From Paenibacillus kobensis NBRC 15729 (GTDB taxonomy: Bacteria; Bacillota; Bacilli; Paenibacillales; Paenibacillaceae), in assembly GCF_004000825.1 (NCBI RefSeq), contig NZ_BILZ01000008.1, positions 1 through 64,000 of the forward strand: a DNA stretch of 64,000 bases. The letters are read 5' to 3'. The notes under the pieces were generated by a model. It made no database searches and was not told the origin of the DNA. It saw only the letters and a program-made list of their open reading frames with translations. Shown piece by piece: positions 9,993 to 18,745 of this stretch. Position 1 is the first letter of the stretch, and each line of letters begins with the position of its first letter. The position numbers and the translations under genes are program-made.

Positions 9993-10029
9993 AGATATAA
10001 TATCTATAAACGCTATAGTTATTAACTAT
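9993..10029. promoter_or_regulatory. Two palindromes between leuC and the LysR gene
   Basis: Perfect dyads AGATAT-A-ATATCT (9993-10005) and ATAGTTA-T-TAACTAT (10015-10029), 9 nt apart in the divergent intergenic region. LysR proteins typically bind T-N11-A dyads, often two adjacent ones. The first dyad contains TATAAT (9996-10001), a possible plus-strand -10 element, so binding could repress the regulator's own promoter. Role inferred. Confidence 0.55.
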
Positions 10030-10094
10030 TAGCTGTTATGAGCAGTGCAGTCGGGCTTTTGCCCTTGCCGCGTGCAATCAGGAGGAAGAAATAG

Positions 10095-10997
10095 ATGGAA
10101 TTAAGACAGCTTCAATACGTCATTCAAATCGCCAAAGAAAAAAACTTCTCCCGCGCTGCGGAGAAGCTTCATATTGCCCAGCCTTCGCTGAGCCAACAGT
10201 TGTCCAAGTTGGAGAAGGAAATAGGCGTGCTGCTATTCCGGCGTACAACCAACTCGGTCGAATTGACGCATGCCGGCTCTGTATTCGTTCATAAAGCGCA
10301 GACGATTCTGGATGCAGCTGAACAGTTGAAGCAAGAGATGGAAGATATGGCGCTTATGCGCAAAGGCCGCCTTGTCGTCGGGAGTCTGCCAATTACAGGC
10401 TCGCATATTTTACCGCTCGTCCTTCCTGTCTTCGGGTCGCTGTATCCGGAAATCGAGGTCGTGCTCATCGAGGATTCTTCTTCCAAGCTGGAGCAACTGA
10501 CGGCGAGCGGAGAAACGGATATCAGTCTGCTGTCGCTGCCGCTGGAAGATCCTTCTCTGGCCTGGGCACCATTAATTGAAGAAGAAATATGCCTTGCCGT
10601 TCCTGAGCGGCATGCCCTCGCCAAGCATACCGGACCGGTTGATATCCGCCAGCTCCAGAGCGAGCCATTCATTGTATTGAAGAAAGGACAAGGCTTCCGC
10701 CAAATTACGCTTGACCTGTGCGCTCAAGCCGGCTTCTCGCCGTCGATCGTGTTCGAGAGCAGCAATATTGAAACAGTTCAATCGCTCGTTGCTGCCGGAA
10801 TGGGCATCGCCTTCGTGCCCCAAATGATTACCCGCGCGACGCGCGATGAATTTACGCCTCTCTATTTAGCTCTTGGTGACCCTGCCCCTTCCCGCACGCT
10901 TGTTATCGCAAGCCGGAAGGGACGTTATTTATCGCGTGCCGCCGAAGCGTTCATCAATACGATGAAACGAACGGTCGACCAACATTACAGCAAGTAA
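10095..10997 (+). CDS. LysR-family transcriptional regulator
   Basis: 300 residues, normal LysR size. The N-terminal winged helix contains NFSRAAEKLHIAQPSLSQQL followed by LEKEIGVLLFRR; residues from about 90 form the periplasmic-binding-like effector domain (GSLPITGSHILPLVLPVF). RBS GGAGGAAG precedes the ATG. It is divergent from leuCD, the classic arrangement for a LysR protein that controls the neighbouring genes, so leuCD is the likely target; the effector cannot be read from the sequence. Confidence 0.92.
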   Translation: MELRQLQYVIQIAKEKNFSRAAEKLHIAQPSLSQQLSKLEKEIGVLLFRRTTNSVELTHAGSVFVHKAQTILDAAEQLKQEMEDMALMRKGRLVVGSLPITGSHILPLVLPVFGSLYPEIEVVLIEDSSSKLEQLTASGETDISLLSLPLEDPSLAWAPLIEEEICLAVPERHALAKHTGPVDIRQLQSEPFIVLKKGQGFRQITLDLCAQAGFSPSIVFESSNIETVQSLVAAGMGIAFVPQMITRATRDEFTPLYLALGDPAPSRTLVIASRKGRYLSRAAEAFINTMKRTVDQHYSK

Positions 10998-11008
10998 GCT
11001 CTGCCGGC

Positions 11009-11809
11009 TTATTCGTAAAGCAGCGGGCGGCGGTCTTCGAAGACCGGGATGCGCGTACGGACTTCATCGACGAGTCCAGGGTCGATCTCGGCCGTTAAGA
11101 TGCCTTCTTGATCGCCGCTCTCCGCAATCACTTCGCCCCAAGGATCGATAACCATGGAATGGCCGAAAAAGACGGTCTCTCCGCTCTGGCCGCACCGGTT
11201 GCAAGCAATGACGTACATTTGATTCTCGATTGCGCGCGCCTGCAACAGTGTCCGCCAATGATGCAGACGAGGATTCGGCCATTCAGCCGGAACAAACAAC
11301 ATCTTCGCCCCGCTAAGCGCCAGCTTGCGGGCTAACTCCGGAAAGCGGATGTCGTAGCAGATCATCATGCCTGCCGGCATGCCGTCGATCGACAACGTTC
11401 CTGTCCGACTGCCCGGCTGGAGATGCTTTTCCTCGTCCATTAACCGGAACAAGTGGATTTTATCGTATTGTCCGAGCTCCTCGCCGCTCCGGCCGAAAGC
11501 ATGAATCGTATTATAGACCCCCGCTTCCCGCTTCTCTGCTATCGATCCTCCGACAATACTGACCTGATGCTCGCGCGCGAAGGCAGACAACCTCTCCTGC
11601 GTGCTTTCCCCGTTCTCATCCGCAAGATCGCCGATCTGTTCCAATGCATAGCCGGTATTCCACATTTCGGGCAGCACGATGACATCCGGCTTCGGATCGG
11701 CAGAGACTGCTGCATGCAACATCTGCTCCGCCTTCCTATAATTAGCTTCCGGCTCCCCGATCTTAATATCCATTTGAAGCAGAGACAGCTTCAATTTCGC
11801 CTTATTCAT
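11009..11809 (-). CDS. mtnU: Nitrilase-superfamily omega-amidase, probable MtnU
   Basis: Carbon-nitrogen hydrolase of 266 residues with the complete Glu-Lys-Cys triad: Glu48 (VLPEMW), Lys117 (QYDKIHLF) and Cys151 (MICYDIRFPE). In methionine salvage, transamination of KMTB with glutamine yields 2-oxoglutaramate, and MtnU-type omega-amidases hydrolyse it. The assignment rests on the family plus context: an MtnE-like transaminase lies 750 nt away and mtnWXB farther on, as in the Bacillus mtn region. The start at 11809 is 7 nt from AGGAAG; the ATG directly before it is possible. It converges with the LysR gene (11 nt apart). Confidence 0.82.
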   Translation of the reverse strand: MNKAKLKLSLLQMDIKIGEPEANYRKAEQMLHAAVSADPKPDVIVLPEMWNTGYALEQIGDLADENGESTQERLSAFAREHQVSIVGGSIAEKREAGVYNTIHAFGRSGEELGQYDKIHLFRLMDEEKHLQPGSRTGTLSIDGMPAGMMICYDIRFPELARKLALSGAKMLFVPAEWPNPRLHHWRTLLQARAIENQMYVIACNRCGQSGETVFFGHSMVIDPWGEVIAESGDQEGILTAEIDPGLVDEVRTRIPVFEDRRPLLYE

Positions 11810-11931
11810 CATTCCTCTTCCTTTACGTGCAGTTTGTATTTTCCTAATCATACCCCCTCATGGAACCGTGTCAAGCAGGGTACGTTAAGACGGAACGGCG
11901 TAGTTATATTTTTAGGTGAAGGAGATTGTCC

Positions 11932-12393
11932 ATGAGATCACATCCGCTTTCCCGTATTGCCGCTGCGGTTGCACTGCTGCTCATGATTCTTGCAGCCGCG
12001 AATCCGGCGCTTGCGTATGCATCTGACGCAAAGGCCAAATCGCCCAATCACCCGGTCCAAGTGTTTGACGTCAAGGCCGAAAGAGTCGTTAAGTCCGTCG
12101 ATAATGATAAGCAGTACCAGAAATTTGCCCGCAGCTGGTTGAAATCCGTTACCGGACTCGCGCCGCAGCTCAAAGCAGACGACAATTGCCAATATGTGTA
12201 CCGCGTTCCGCTTCATAAACCAGCCAAGGTGAAGATCACAGGTACTGAACTTGTAGTGAAAGAAGTATTCTTGTTCAAATGCGATGGCAAGCCGCCGCTG
12301 CTGCTCGTGTTCGATGAACAGCGCCGTCCGTATTTGCTCTTGTTCACAGCCGATATTCAGCCGTTCATTACCCGTATCGGAATCCCTTCTTAA
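11932..12393 (+). CDS. Small secreted protein of unknown function
   Basis: 153 residues. A signal peptide is evident: RSHPLSR, a hydrophobic core, then ANPALAYA. The mature protein is rich in Lys/Asp/Val and has two cysteines (DDNCQYVY and LFKCDGKPP) that could form a disulfide; the second half is beta-rich. No known domain was recognised. The ATG at 11932 is 7 nt from GGAG; an upstream in-frame TTG at 11926 is too close to that site. It stands alone between divergent mtnU and mtnE. Confidence 0.7.
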   Translation: MRSHPLSRIAAAVALLLMILAAANPALAYASDAKAKSPNHPVQVFDVKAERVVKSVDNDKQYQKFARSWLKSVTGLAPQLKADDNCQYVYRVPLHKPAKVKITGTELVVKEVFLFKCDGKPPLLLVFDEQRRPYLLLFTADIQPFITRIGIPS

Positions 12394-12404
12394 TCCGCTT
12401 CACA

Positions 12405-12437
12405 CCGTCTCCGCATTTTGATCATGCCCGGAGACGG
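12405..12437. other. Hairpin after the secreted-protein gene
   Basis: A perfect 9-bp stem, CCGTCTCCG (12405-12413) with CGGAGACGG (12429-12437), and a 15-nt loop, 12 nt after the stop codon. There is no T-run after it, so it is at most a weak terminator or a 3'-end stabiliser. Confidence 0.45.
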
Positions 12438-12549
12438 ATACATAAAGATTCATGTTCGAAATGGGCATCCTATACAGCCTGGGTCCGCTCGACACTGCTG
12501 GTGCATCATGCTACAGTTAGTTCATAAAGTCGATCTGAATAGGTGGAGT

Positions 12550-13767
12550 GTGACCAAACGAATGGCAAGCAATCATCCTTATATAGCTGTCCATCCAGCG
12601 AAGCGGATGAACGGATTACCTAAACAGTTTTTCGCGGCGCTCGTTGCTAAGGCAAATGCCCAGATGGCCAAAGGCCGCGATGTCATCAATCTTGGGCAGG
12701 GCAATCCGGACCGTCCGACACCTGAGCATATCGTAGAATCGTTAAAAAATGCGGCGGACAATCCGCTGTATCACCGTTATCCGCCCTTCAGCGGTTACCG
12801 GTTTCTGAAAGAAGCCGTTGCATCCCGCTATGCGCAGGATTACGGTGTCGAGCTTGATCCAGATACAGAGGTTGCCATACTGTTCGGGGGCAAGACCGGT
12901 CTTGTCGAGATCGCCCAATGTATGCTCGATCCCGGCGACATCTGCCTCGTACCGGACCCGGGTTATCCCGACTATTGGTCCGGCGTCAAGCTTGCAGGCG
13001 CCGAGATGGCGTTCATGCCGCTGCTTGAGGACAACGGATTCCTGCCGGATTATTCTTCTATTCCACCTGGTACGGCTGATCTGGCGAAGCTGATGTTTAT
13101 CAACTACCCGAACAATCCGACAGGTGCTGTTGCCGATTTGCCATTCTATGAAGCAACAGTCGAGTTCGCGCGCAAGCATAATATCGTTGTCGCAAGCGAC
13201 TTCGCATACGGCGCACTTGGCTTCGACGGCAAGCGTCCGGTCAGCTTCCTTCAGACGCCGGGAGCGAAAGAAGTCGGCGTCGAATTTTATACGCTGTCTA
13301 AGACCTACAATATGGCGGGATGGCGCGTCGGCTTCGCCTTGGGCAACCGTGAGGTTGTCGGCTTGATCAATCTCATCCAGGACCATTATTATTGCAGCTT
13401 GTTCGGCGGCATCCAGGAAGCGGCGGCAACGGCGCTGACAGGCTCGCAGCAATGCGTCGAAGAGCTGGGTGCGGTATACGAGAGCCGCCGCAATGCTTTG
13501 TACGAAGAGCTGGAATCAATCGGCTGGAAAGCGGCAAAGCCGGGCGGTTCATTCTTCTGCTGGCTGCCTGTGCCAAAGCCGTATACGTCTTCAGAGTTCG
13601 CCGACCATGTACTGGAACAAGCGGATGTCGTCGTTGCGCCAGGCATCGGCTTCGGCGAGAATGGTGAAGGCTATGTGCGGCTCGGCCTGCTTGCACCGGA
13701 AGAGCGGCTCCGCGAAGCGGTACGCCGAATCGGTGCGCTCGGATTGTTCGGAAGGCCGCAGCAATAG
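12550..13767 (+). CDS. mtnE: PLP aminotransferase, probable MtnE of methionine salvage
   Basis: Class I/II aminotransferase of about 405 residues. Seen: NLGQGNPDRPTP, PDPGYPDYW, NYPNNPTGA, and the PLP-lysine motif TLSKTYNMAGWRVGF. MtnE converts 4-methylthio-2-oxobutyrate to methionine, the last step of the MTA cycle. The MtnE assignment comes from fold plus the mtn genes on both sides; a general methionine/aromatic aminotransferase is the alternative. The start is uncertain: GTG at 12550 lies 3 nt after AGGTGG, while ATG at 12562 lies 13-15 nt after it. No S-box riboswitch was found upstream, although S-boxes commonly precede mtn genes in Bacillus. Confidence 0.82.
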   Translation: MTKRMASNHPYIAVHPAKRMNGLPKQFFAALVAKANAQMAKGRDVINLGQGNPDRPTPEHIVESLKNAADNPLYHRYPPFSGYRFLKEAVASRYAQDYGVELDPDTEVAILFGGKTGLVEIAQCMLDPGDICLVPDPGYPDYWSGVKLAGAEMAFMPLLEDNGFLPDYSSIPPGTADLAKLMFINYPNNPTGAVADLPFYEATVEFARKHNIVVASDFAYGALGFDGKRPVSFLQTPGAKEVGVEFYTLSKTYNMAGWRVGFALGNREVVGLINLIQDHYYCSLFGGIQEAAATALTGSQQCVEELGAVYESRRNALYEELESIGWKAAKPGGSFFCWLPVPKPYTSSEFADHVLEQADVVVAPGIGFGENGEGYVRLGLLAPEERLREAVRRIGALGLFGRPQQ

Positions 13768-13814
13768 CCGCAGTGCGGATTGCTGGCCATTAGCCTAGCA
13801 GGCACTTGCGTTTC

Positions 13815-13843
13815 TTTACACCAGTGAGCAATCATGCTATGCT
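13815..13843 (+). promoter_or_regulatory. Sigma-A promoter for the T-box/proB transcript
   Basis: TTTACA (13815-13820), a 17-nt spacer and TATGCT (13838-13843), about 20 nt before the first T-box stem. Confidence 0.65.
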
Positions 13844-13859
13844 GTTTTTAATCGAAAAT

Positions 13860-14142
13860 TCGTAAGCGTAATGACGGGACCAGTAAGCGAATCATAGCGC
13901 CGCGCTCAGAGAGTAAATTCCGATAGGCTGTAAGAATTTACCGCGACCGATCGCCGAACCCTACCCCCGAACGGCCGGCCAATCGCCGGACAGCGCCTCC
14001 TGTTATGAGGCTTGAGCGGGACGGCCCCGCAGACTTCTACCCTACTTGGGCGAAGACTGTGTATTGCCGTCAACAAAGGTGGTACCGCGGAAGTACAGAC
14101 TTTCGTCCTTTATGATAAGGATGGAAGTCTTTTCTTTGTTTA
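13860..14142 (+). promoter_or_regulatory. T-box leader, proline specific
   Basis: tRNA-sensing leader. The 5' part carries the AGTA of the stem I internal loop (13882-13885) and a GAA that precedes CCT (13960-13962) plus a purine, so CCU (Pro) is the likely specifier. The 3' part has the canonical T-box sequence AAGGTGGTACCGCGG (14076-14090), which pairs with the uncharged tRNA acceptor end and forms the antiterminator. An overlapping intrinsic terminator follows. Uncharged tRNA-Pro should therefore switch on the downstream proBAC operon. The specifier call was made by eye. Confidence 0.92.
14098..14142 (+). terminator. T-box regulated terminator
   Basis: A fully paired 13-bp stem with two G-U pairs (14098-14110 with 14117-14129), a 6-nt loop and TTTTCTTTGTTT. 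It competes with the antiterminator formed by the T-box sequence just upstream. Confidence 0.9.
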
Positions 14143-14209
14143 CTGTTCGATTTGGTATCCGCAATTTAACTCGATTTCATTCATTCTGTCGTCGTAGGAA
14201 GGGATCTTC

Positions 14210-15316
14210 ATGGGTAATCGAATTGTAGTAAAGATTGGCAGCAGCTCGCTAACTTCTGATGAAGGCGGCCTGAATCGGAGCAAGCTCGATTTCTTCGCCT
14301 CCGAGCTGTCTGCATTGAAGCAAGCCGGCAACGATGTGGTGCTCGTCACGTCCGGCGCCGTCGCAGCAGGGTTCCGCGCGCTCGGGTTTACGTCGAGACC
14401 GAAGTTGCTGCATGAGAAGCAAGCGTCTGCCGCAGTCGGGCAGGCTATGCTCATGCAAGCCTATCAGGAGTCATTCGGCCGCAGCGGCCACACCGCGGCG
14501 CAAATTTTGCTTACGCGGGCCGATTTCTCGAACCGCAGACGGATCGAGTGCGCGATGATGACGATGGAAGAGCTTCTTCGTCAAGGCGCAATCCCCGTTA
14601 TTAACGAGAATGACACGGTCGCAACCGAGGAACTGAACAAATTCGGCGACAACGACATGCTCTCTTCACTCGTCGCCAATCTCGTCAAAGCGAGCCAGCT
14701 CGTCATTCTGACCGATACCGACGGCTTGTATACGGCAGATCCCCGTTTCAACCAAGATGCGAAGCGGATCGAGCGCGTCACGCAGCTGTCGGAAGAAATC
14801 ATGCAGCTGGCAGGCGGTTCCGGCTCTTCTGTCGGCACCGGCGGCATGCGCTCCAAGCTGGAAGCGGCTCGGATCGCAATGCGCGGCGGCGTTCCAGCGT
14901 TCGTCGGCCGAGCCGTTGAACCCGGCGACTTGAAGCTTGCTGTCGACGGACACGGCAAGGGTACATACTTCGAGACGACAAACGGCAACTTGCCGGTGAA
15001 GAAACAGTGGCTAGGCTTCCATTCGATGCCGCTTGGCCGCATCATCGTGGACGAAGGCGCGGAGGTGGCGCTTCGCAACAGCGGCAAGAGCCTCCTTCCT
15101 GCCGGCGTCCGGCAGTCCGAAGGCGATTTCCACGCTGGCGACGTCGTCGAGGTTGTCGGTCTTGCAGGCGATACGATCGGGCGCGGAGTTGTCAACTATG
15201 ATGCATGGCAGCTCAAAGCCGTTGCCGGCATGAACACGGATGAAGTGAAATGGCGGATCGAAGTGCCCCGTATTGAAGTGATCCACCGCGATGAATGGAT
15301 AACGCTTAAAGCATAG
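14210..15316 (+). CDS. proB: Glutamate 5-kinase
   Basis: First step of proline synthesis: ATP-dependent phosphorylation of glutamate. 368 residues with an amino-acid kinase domain (VKIGSSSLTS, LVTSGAVAAGFRALG, VINENDTVATEEL, GTGGMRSKLEAARIA) and a C-terminal PUA domain (about 275-360). RBS GGAAGGGATC lies upstream. It is first in the run proB-proA-proC-mtnW-mtnX-mtnB and is separated from the T-box terminator by 67 nt. The intermediate passes to ProA encoded next. Confidence 0.97.
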   Translation: MGNRIVVKIGSSSLTSDEGGLNRSKLDFFASELSALKQAGNDVVLVTSGAVAAGFRALGFTSRPKLLHEKQASAAVGQAMLMQAYQESFGRSGHTAAQILLTRADFSNRRRIECAMMTMEELLRQGAIPVINENDTVATEELNKFGDNDMLSSLVANLVKASQLVILTDTDGLYTADPRFNQDAKRIERVTQLSEEIMQLAGGSGSSVGTGGMRSKLEAARIAMRGGVPAFVGRAVEPGDLKLAVDGHGKGTYFETTNGNLPVKKQWLGFHSMPLGRIIVDEGAEVALRNSGKSLLPAGVRQSEGDFHAGDVVEVVGLAGDTIGRGVVNYDAWQLKAVAGMNTDEVKWRIEVPRIEVIHRDEWITLKA

Positions 15317-15329
15317 GAGGACAATGGGT

Positions 15330-16595
15330 ATGAGTGAAGTGAACACAGTAAGCGAAGTAAAAGCGAAAGCGGCGCTCGCGAAAAGCGCTGCAGCCGGCAT
15401 GAACCGGCTGACAACCGCTCAGAAGAACGAAGCACTGCTCACAATGGCAAATGCGCTTATTGCAGAACAAGCTTCTATTATCGAAGCGAATGTTCTTGAC
15501 CTGCAGCGCGGACGCGAGAACGGCACGAGCGAATCGCTGCTCGACCGGCTTGCGCTTAACGGCAAACGCATCGAAGGGATTGCCGAAGGGCTGCGCCAGA
15601 TCGTCGAACTGCCGGATCCAGTCGGCGACCTGCTCGAATCGTTCGATCGTCCGAACGGCATGCATGTCGAGAAGCTCCGCGTACCGCTCGGCGTCATCGG
15701 CATTATCTACGAAGCTCGGCCGAACGTAACGGTTGACGCTGCCGGTCTCTGCTTGAAGACGGGCAATGCCGTCGTTCTGCGCGGCGGCTCAGCAGCACTC
15801 GAATCGAACCGTCGCATCGTCGAAGTGCTTCGCGAAGCGATCGCGAAGACGGCAATGCCAGTCGAGGCGCTCCAGCTCATCGAAGACTCGAACCGTTCTT
15901 CCGTCGATGAGATGCTGCGGCTCAACGGTCTACTCGATGTGCTCATCCCGCGCGGCGGCGCATCGCTCATTCAGAACGTCGTAAAGAATGCAACGGTTCC
16001 TGTTATTGAAACGGGCGCAGGCATCTGCCATACGTTCGTCGACGAATCCGCGAACATCGAAATGGCCGCAAGCATCGCGGTCAACGCAAAAGCACAGCGG
16101 CCGTCCGTATGCAACTCGATGGAAACGCTGCTCGTTCATCGAGGCATCGCCGAGCAAGGACTGCCGTTCATTGCAGAACAAATGAGAGCTGCAGGCGTCG
16201 AGCTGCGCGGCTGCGAGAATACGCGCAAGCTGTTGGCAGACGCTAAGCCGGCTGGGGAACAAGAATATGCGACGGAGTACAACGACTATATTTTGAATAT
16301 CCGAATCGTTGAAAGCTTGGATGAAGCACTCGCCCATATCGCGAAGTACGGCACCATGCATTCCGAGTGCATCGTGACGGAGAACGCCGGCAACGCGGAA
16401 CGTTTCATGCAGGACGTCGACGCTGCCGCAGTCTATCACAACGTGTCGACCCGCTTCACGGACGGCTTCGAGTTCGGCTTCGGCGCCGAGATCGGCATCA
16501 GCACGCAGAAGCTTCATGCGCGCGGACCAATGGGGCTGCCTGCTCTTACTTCGACCAAATACCGCGTAACCGGCAACGGCCAAATCCGCGGCTAA
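15330..16595 (+). CDS. proA: Glutamate-5-semialdehyde dehydrogenase
   Basis: NADPH-dependent reduction of glutamyl-5-phosphate to glutamate semialdehyde. 421 residues, aldehyde dehydrogenase superfamily. Seen: IIYEARPNVTVDAAGLCLK, the active-site Cys in TGAGICHTFVD, and the C-terminal GAEIGISTQKLHARGPMGL. The ATG at 15330 is 9 nt from AGGAGG; an ATG at 15324 is only 3 nt away and less likely. The gene begins 13 nt after the proB stop. Confidence 0.97.
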   Translation: MSEVNTVSEVKAKAALAKSAAAGMNRLTTAQKNEALLTMANALIAEQASIIEANVLDLQRGRENGTSESLLDRLALNGKRIEGIAEGLRQIVELPDPVGDLLESFDRPNGMHVEKLRVPLGVIGIIYEARPNVTVDAAGLCLKTGNAVVLRGGSAALESNRRIVEVLREAIAKTAMPVEALQLIEDSNRSSVDEMLRLNGLLDVLIPRGGASLIQNVVKNATVPVIETGAGICHTFVDESANIEMAASIAVNAKAQRPSVCNSMETLLVHRGIAEQGLPFIAEQMRAAGVELRGCENTRKLLADAKPAGEQEYATEYNDYILNIRIVESLDEALAHIAKYGTMHSECIVTENAGNAERFMQDVDAAAVYHNVSTRFTDGFEFGFGAEIGISTQKLHARGPMGLPALTSTKYRVTGNGQIRG

Positions 16596-16643
16596 ACGTA
16601 AGATAAAATAAATAATATAGATTCGGACTGGAGGGTTCCTGCT

Positions 16644-17516
16644 ATGAATACATCTTCTATCCCTGCCGCTCTAGGCACGCTTAAACTGTGCTTCTATGGT
16701 GCGGGTTCGATGGCGGAAGCCATCGTGCGCGGCTTGATCAGCCAAGAACTTACGAAGGCATCGAACATCGGCATGCTGAATCGTCAGAACGCGGAGCGCC
16801 TTGCTGAACTTAACAGCCGCTATGGAGTCGTGACCGCTGGAGACGATGCCTCTAAGCAAGAGATGATCCGTAATGCGGACATCGTATTTTTGGCTCCGAA
16901 GCCGAAAGATGCCGCTGGCGCACTGGAGCAGCTGCGCCCGCTCCTCTCCCCCAATCAATTGATCGTCAGCGTCATTGCAGGATTGTCCATTCGGACGATT
17001 GAGCAATTGCTCGGCCGCCCGATGGCCGTCGTCCGCACGATGCCGAATACATCGAGCACAATCGGTCTCGGCGCGACTGGCATCAGCTACTCGTCCTCTG
17101 TTACGGAAGAGCAGCGCGCACTGTCAGAAGCGATGTTCCAAGCGGTCGGATTGACAGCTGTCGTCGAAGAACCGCTGCTCGACGTTGTAACAGGCGTATC
17201 CGGCAGCGGTCCGGCTTATATCTATTACATGATGGAATCGATGATCGCAGGAGGCATTAAACTCGGCTTAACGCCGGAAGCGGCGCGCGAGCTGACCGTA
17301 CAGACGGTTCTTGGCGCAGCTGAGATGGTTCGTACGACCGGCGAGCAGCCTGCCGACCTGCGGCGCAAAGTAACATCGCCGAACGGCACAACGCAAGCAG
17401 CGCTGGAGACACTCGACGCGCACGGCTTCTCGGAAGGAGTGGAGCGCGCGGTTGCCCGTGCTGCTGAGCGTGCCGGCGAGCTTGGTGCCGATATCGAAAG
17501 GAGCGCGCTCAAATGA
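16644..17516 (+). CDS. proC: Pyrroline-5-carboxylate reductase
   Basis: Last step of proline synthesis, NAD(P)H reduction of P5C. 290 residues with an N-terminal Rossmann motif (FYGAGSMAEAIVRGL), VRTMPNTSSTIG, and the C-terminal P5CR signature around GVSGSGPAYIYYMMESM and TVLGAAEMV. GGAGGG lies 8 nt before the ATG. A 48-nt A/T-rich gap separates it from proA without a hairpin. Its stop overlaps the mtnW start as ATGA, so translation of the salvage genes is probably coupled to proC. Confidence 0.97.
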   Translation: MNTSSIPAALGTLKLCFYGAGSMAEAIVRGLISQELTKASNIGMLNRQNAERLAELNSRYGVVTAGDDASKQEMIRNADIVFLAPKPKDAAGALEQLRPLLSPNQLIVSVIAGLSIRTIEQLLGRPMAVVRTMPNTSSTIGLGATGISYSSSVTEEQRALSEAMFQAVGLTAVVEEPLLDVVTGVSGSGPAYIYYMMESMIAGGIKLGLTPEAARELTVQTVLGAAEMVRTTGEQPADLRRKVTSPNGTTQAALETLDAHGFSEGVERAVARAAERAGELGADIERSALK

Positions 17517-18745
17517 ACGGCTATTGCCTAGCGACTTATCGCGTCTTTGACGATAAAGCCGATTTTCAGAAGAAAGCTCAAGGGATTGCCGTTGGCCTGA
17601 CGGTCGGCAGCTGGACCGAGCTGCCTGAAGCGAAGAAGGCAGAGATGGAGAAGCATCTGGGCAAAGTCGTTTCCGTTACGGCTCACGAGCCGGAAGGCTT
17701 AGAACCCGGCCAGCGGTACGCGGATATCCAGATTGCTTATCCGGACGTCAATTTCAGCCGCGATATCCCTGCCCTGCTCGTTACGATATTCGGAAAGTTG
17801 TCGATGGACGGACGGGTGAAGCTGATCGATATCGATGTGTCGCCCGAGTTCCAATCGGCGTTCCCTGGACCGAAGTTTGGTCTGCAAGGCGTACGCGACC
17901 TCGTAGGCGTACATAACCGGCCGCTGCTCATGAGCATATTCAAATCCGTGATCGGACACGATCTGAGCGGCTTGGAGGAACAGTTCTACCGCCAGGCGCT
18001 TGGAGGAGTCGATCTGATCAAGGACGATGAGATCTTGTTCGAGAACCCTCTTACACCTTTGGTGAAACGTGTGGAGACGTGTATGCGAGCAGCCCGGAAA
18101 GCGAAAGAAACGACCGGACAAGAGCTGCTCTATGCAGTCAATCTGACCGGACCGACGTCCAAGCTGCGTGACAATGCGCTCACAGCAATCGGTGCTGGTG
18201 CGAATGCGCTGCTGTTCAACGTCTTGTCCTATGGATACGATGCGCTGCATGAGCTTAGCGCCGATCCTGCCATTAACGTACCAATTGCGGCGCATCCGGC
18301 CATGGCTGGCGCGTTCTATCAATCGCCGTATTACGGAATCGCAGCGCCTGTGCTGCTTGGCAAGCTGATGCGGCTGGCAGGAGCCGACCTCATCCTCTTC
18401 CCTTCCCCGTACGGATCGGTTGTTATGCCGAAGGAAGAGAACATGGCAGTGCGCGATGTGCTGCTTGATACGTCCAGCTCTCTGCGGAGGAGCTTCCCGG
18501 TTCCATCCGCGGGTATTCATCCGGGCCTTGTACCGCTCATTCTGCGCGACTTCGGCACGGATGTCGTCGTCAATGCAGGCGGCGGCGTACATGGCCACCC
18601 GCTCGGTACGGAAGCCGGCGGTCAGGCGTTCCGGCAGGCGATTGATGCGACGCTGGCAGGCCAATCGCTAGGCGATGCCGCTTTGCAGCCTGGCCATGAT
18701 GCATTGAAAGCAGCAATTGAAGCTTGGGGGGTTAAAGAAGCGTGA
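17513..18745 (+). CDS. mtnW: 2,3-diketo-5-methylthiopentyl-1-phosphate enolase (RuBisCO-like protein)
   Basis: RuBisCO-like enolase of methionine salvage, 410 residues. The active-site loop GGVDLIKDDE holds Lys170 (the carbamylation site), Asp172 and Glu173. Further RuBisCO-fold motifs are GPKFGLQGVRDL, AAHPAMAGAF and VNAGGGVHGHPLG. The group-IV RuBisCO enolizes DK-MTP 1-phosphate and does not fix CO2. It overlaps proC and mtnX by 4 nt each, so it is embedded in the T-box operon rather than behind an S-box as in Bacillus. Confidence 0.95.
   Translation: MNGYCLATYRVFDDKADFQKKAQGIAVGLTVGSWTELPEAKKAEMEKHLGKVVSVTAHEPEGLEPGQRYADIQIAYPDVNFSRDIPALLVTIFGKLSMDGRVKLIDIDVSPEFQSAFPGPKFGLQGVRDLVGVHNRPLLMSIFKSVIGHDLSGLEEQFYRQALGGVDLIKDDEILFENPLTPLVKRVETCMRAARKAKETTGQELLYAVNLTGPTSKLRDNALTAIGAGANALLFNVLSYGYDALHELSADPAINVPIAAHPAMAGAFYQSPYYGIAAPVLLGKLMRLAGADLILFPSPYGSVVMPKEENMAVRDVLLDTSSSLRRSFPVPSAGIHPGLVPLILRDFGTDVVVNAGGGVHGHPLGTEAGGQAFRQAIDATLAGQSLGDAALQPGHDALKAAIEAWGVKEA

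Noticed and set aside
12394-12549. Possible SAM (S-box) riboswitch before mtnE
   Set aside because: The conserved S-box core sequences were looked for and not found; only a simple hairpin without a T-run is present.
17699-18664. A minus-strand open frame opposite mtnW (321 codons)
   Set aside because: Antisense shadow of the RuBisCO-like gene caused by codon bias.
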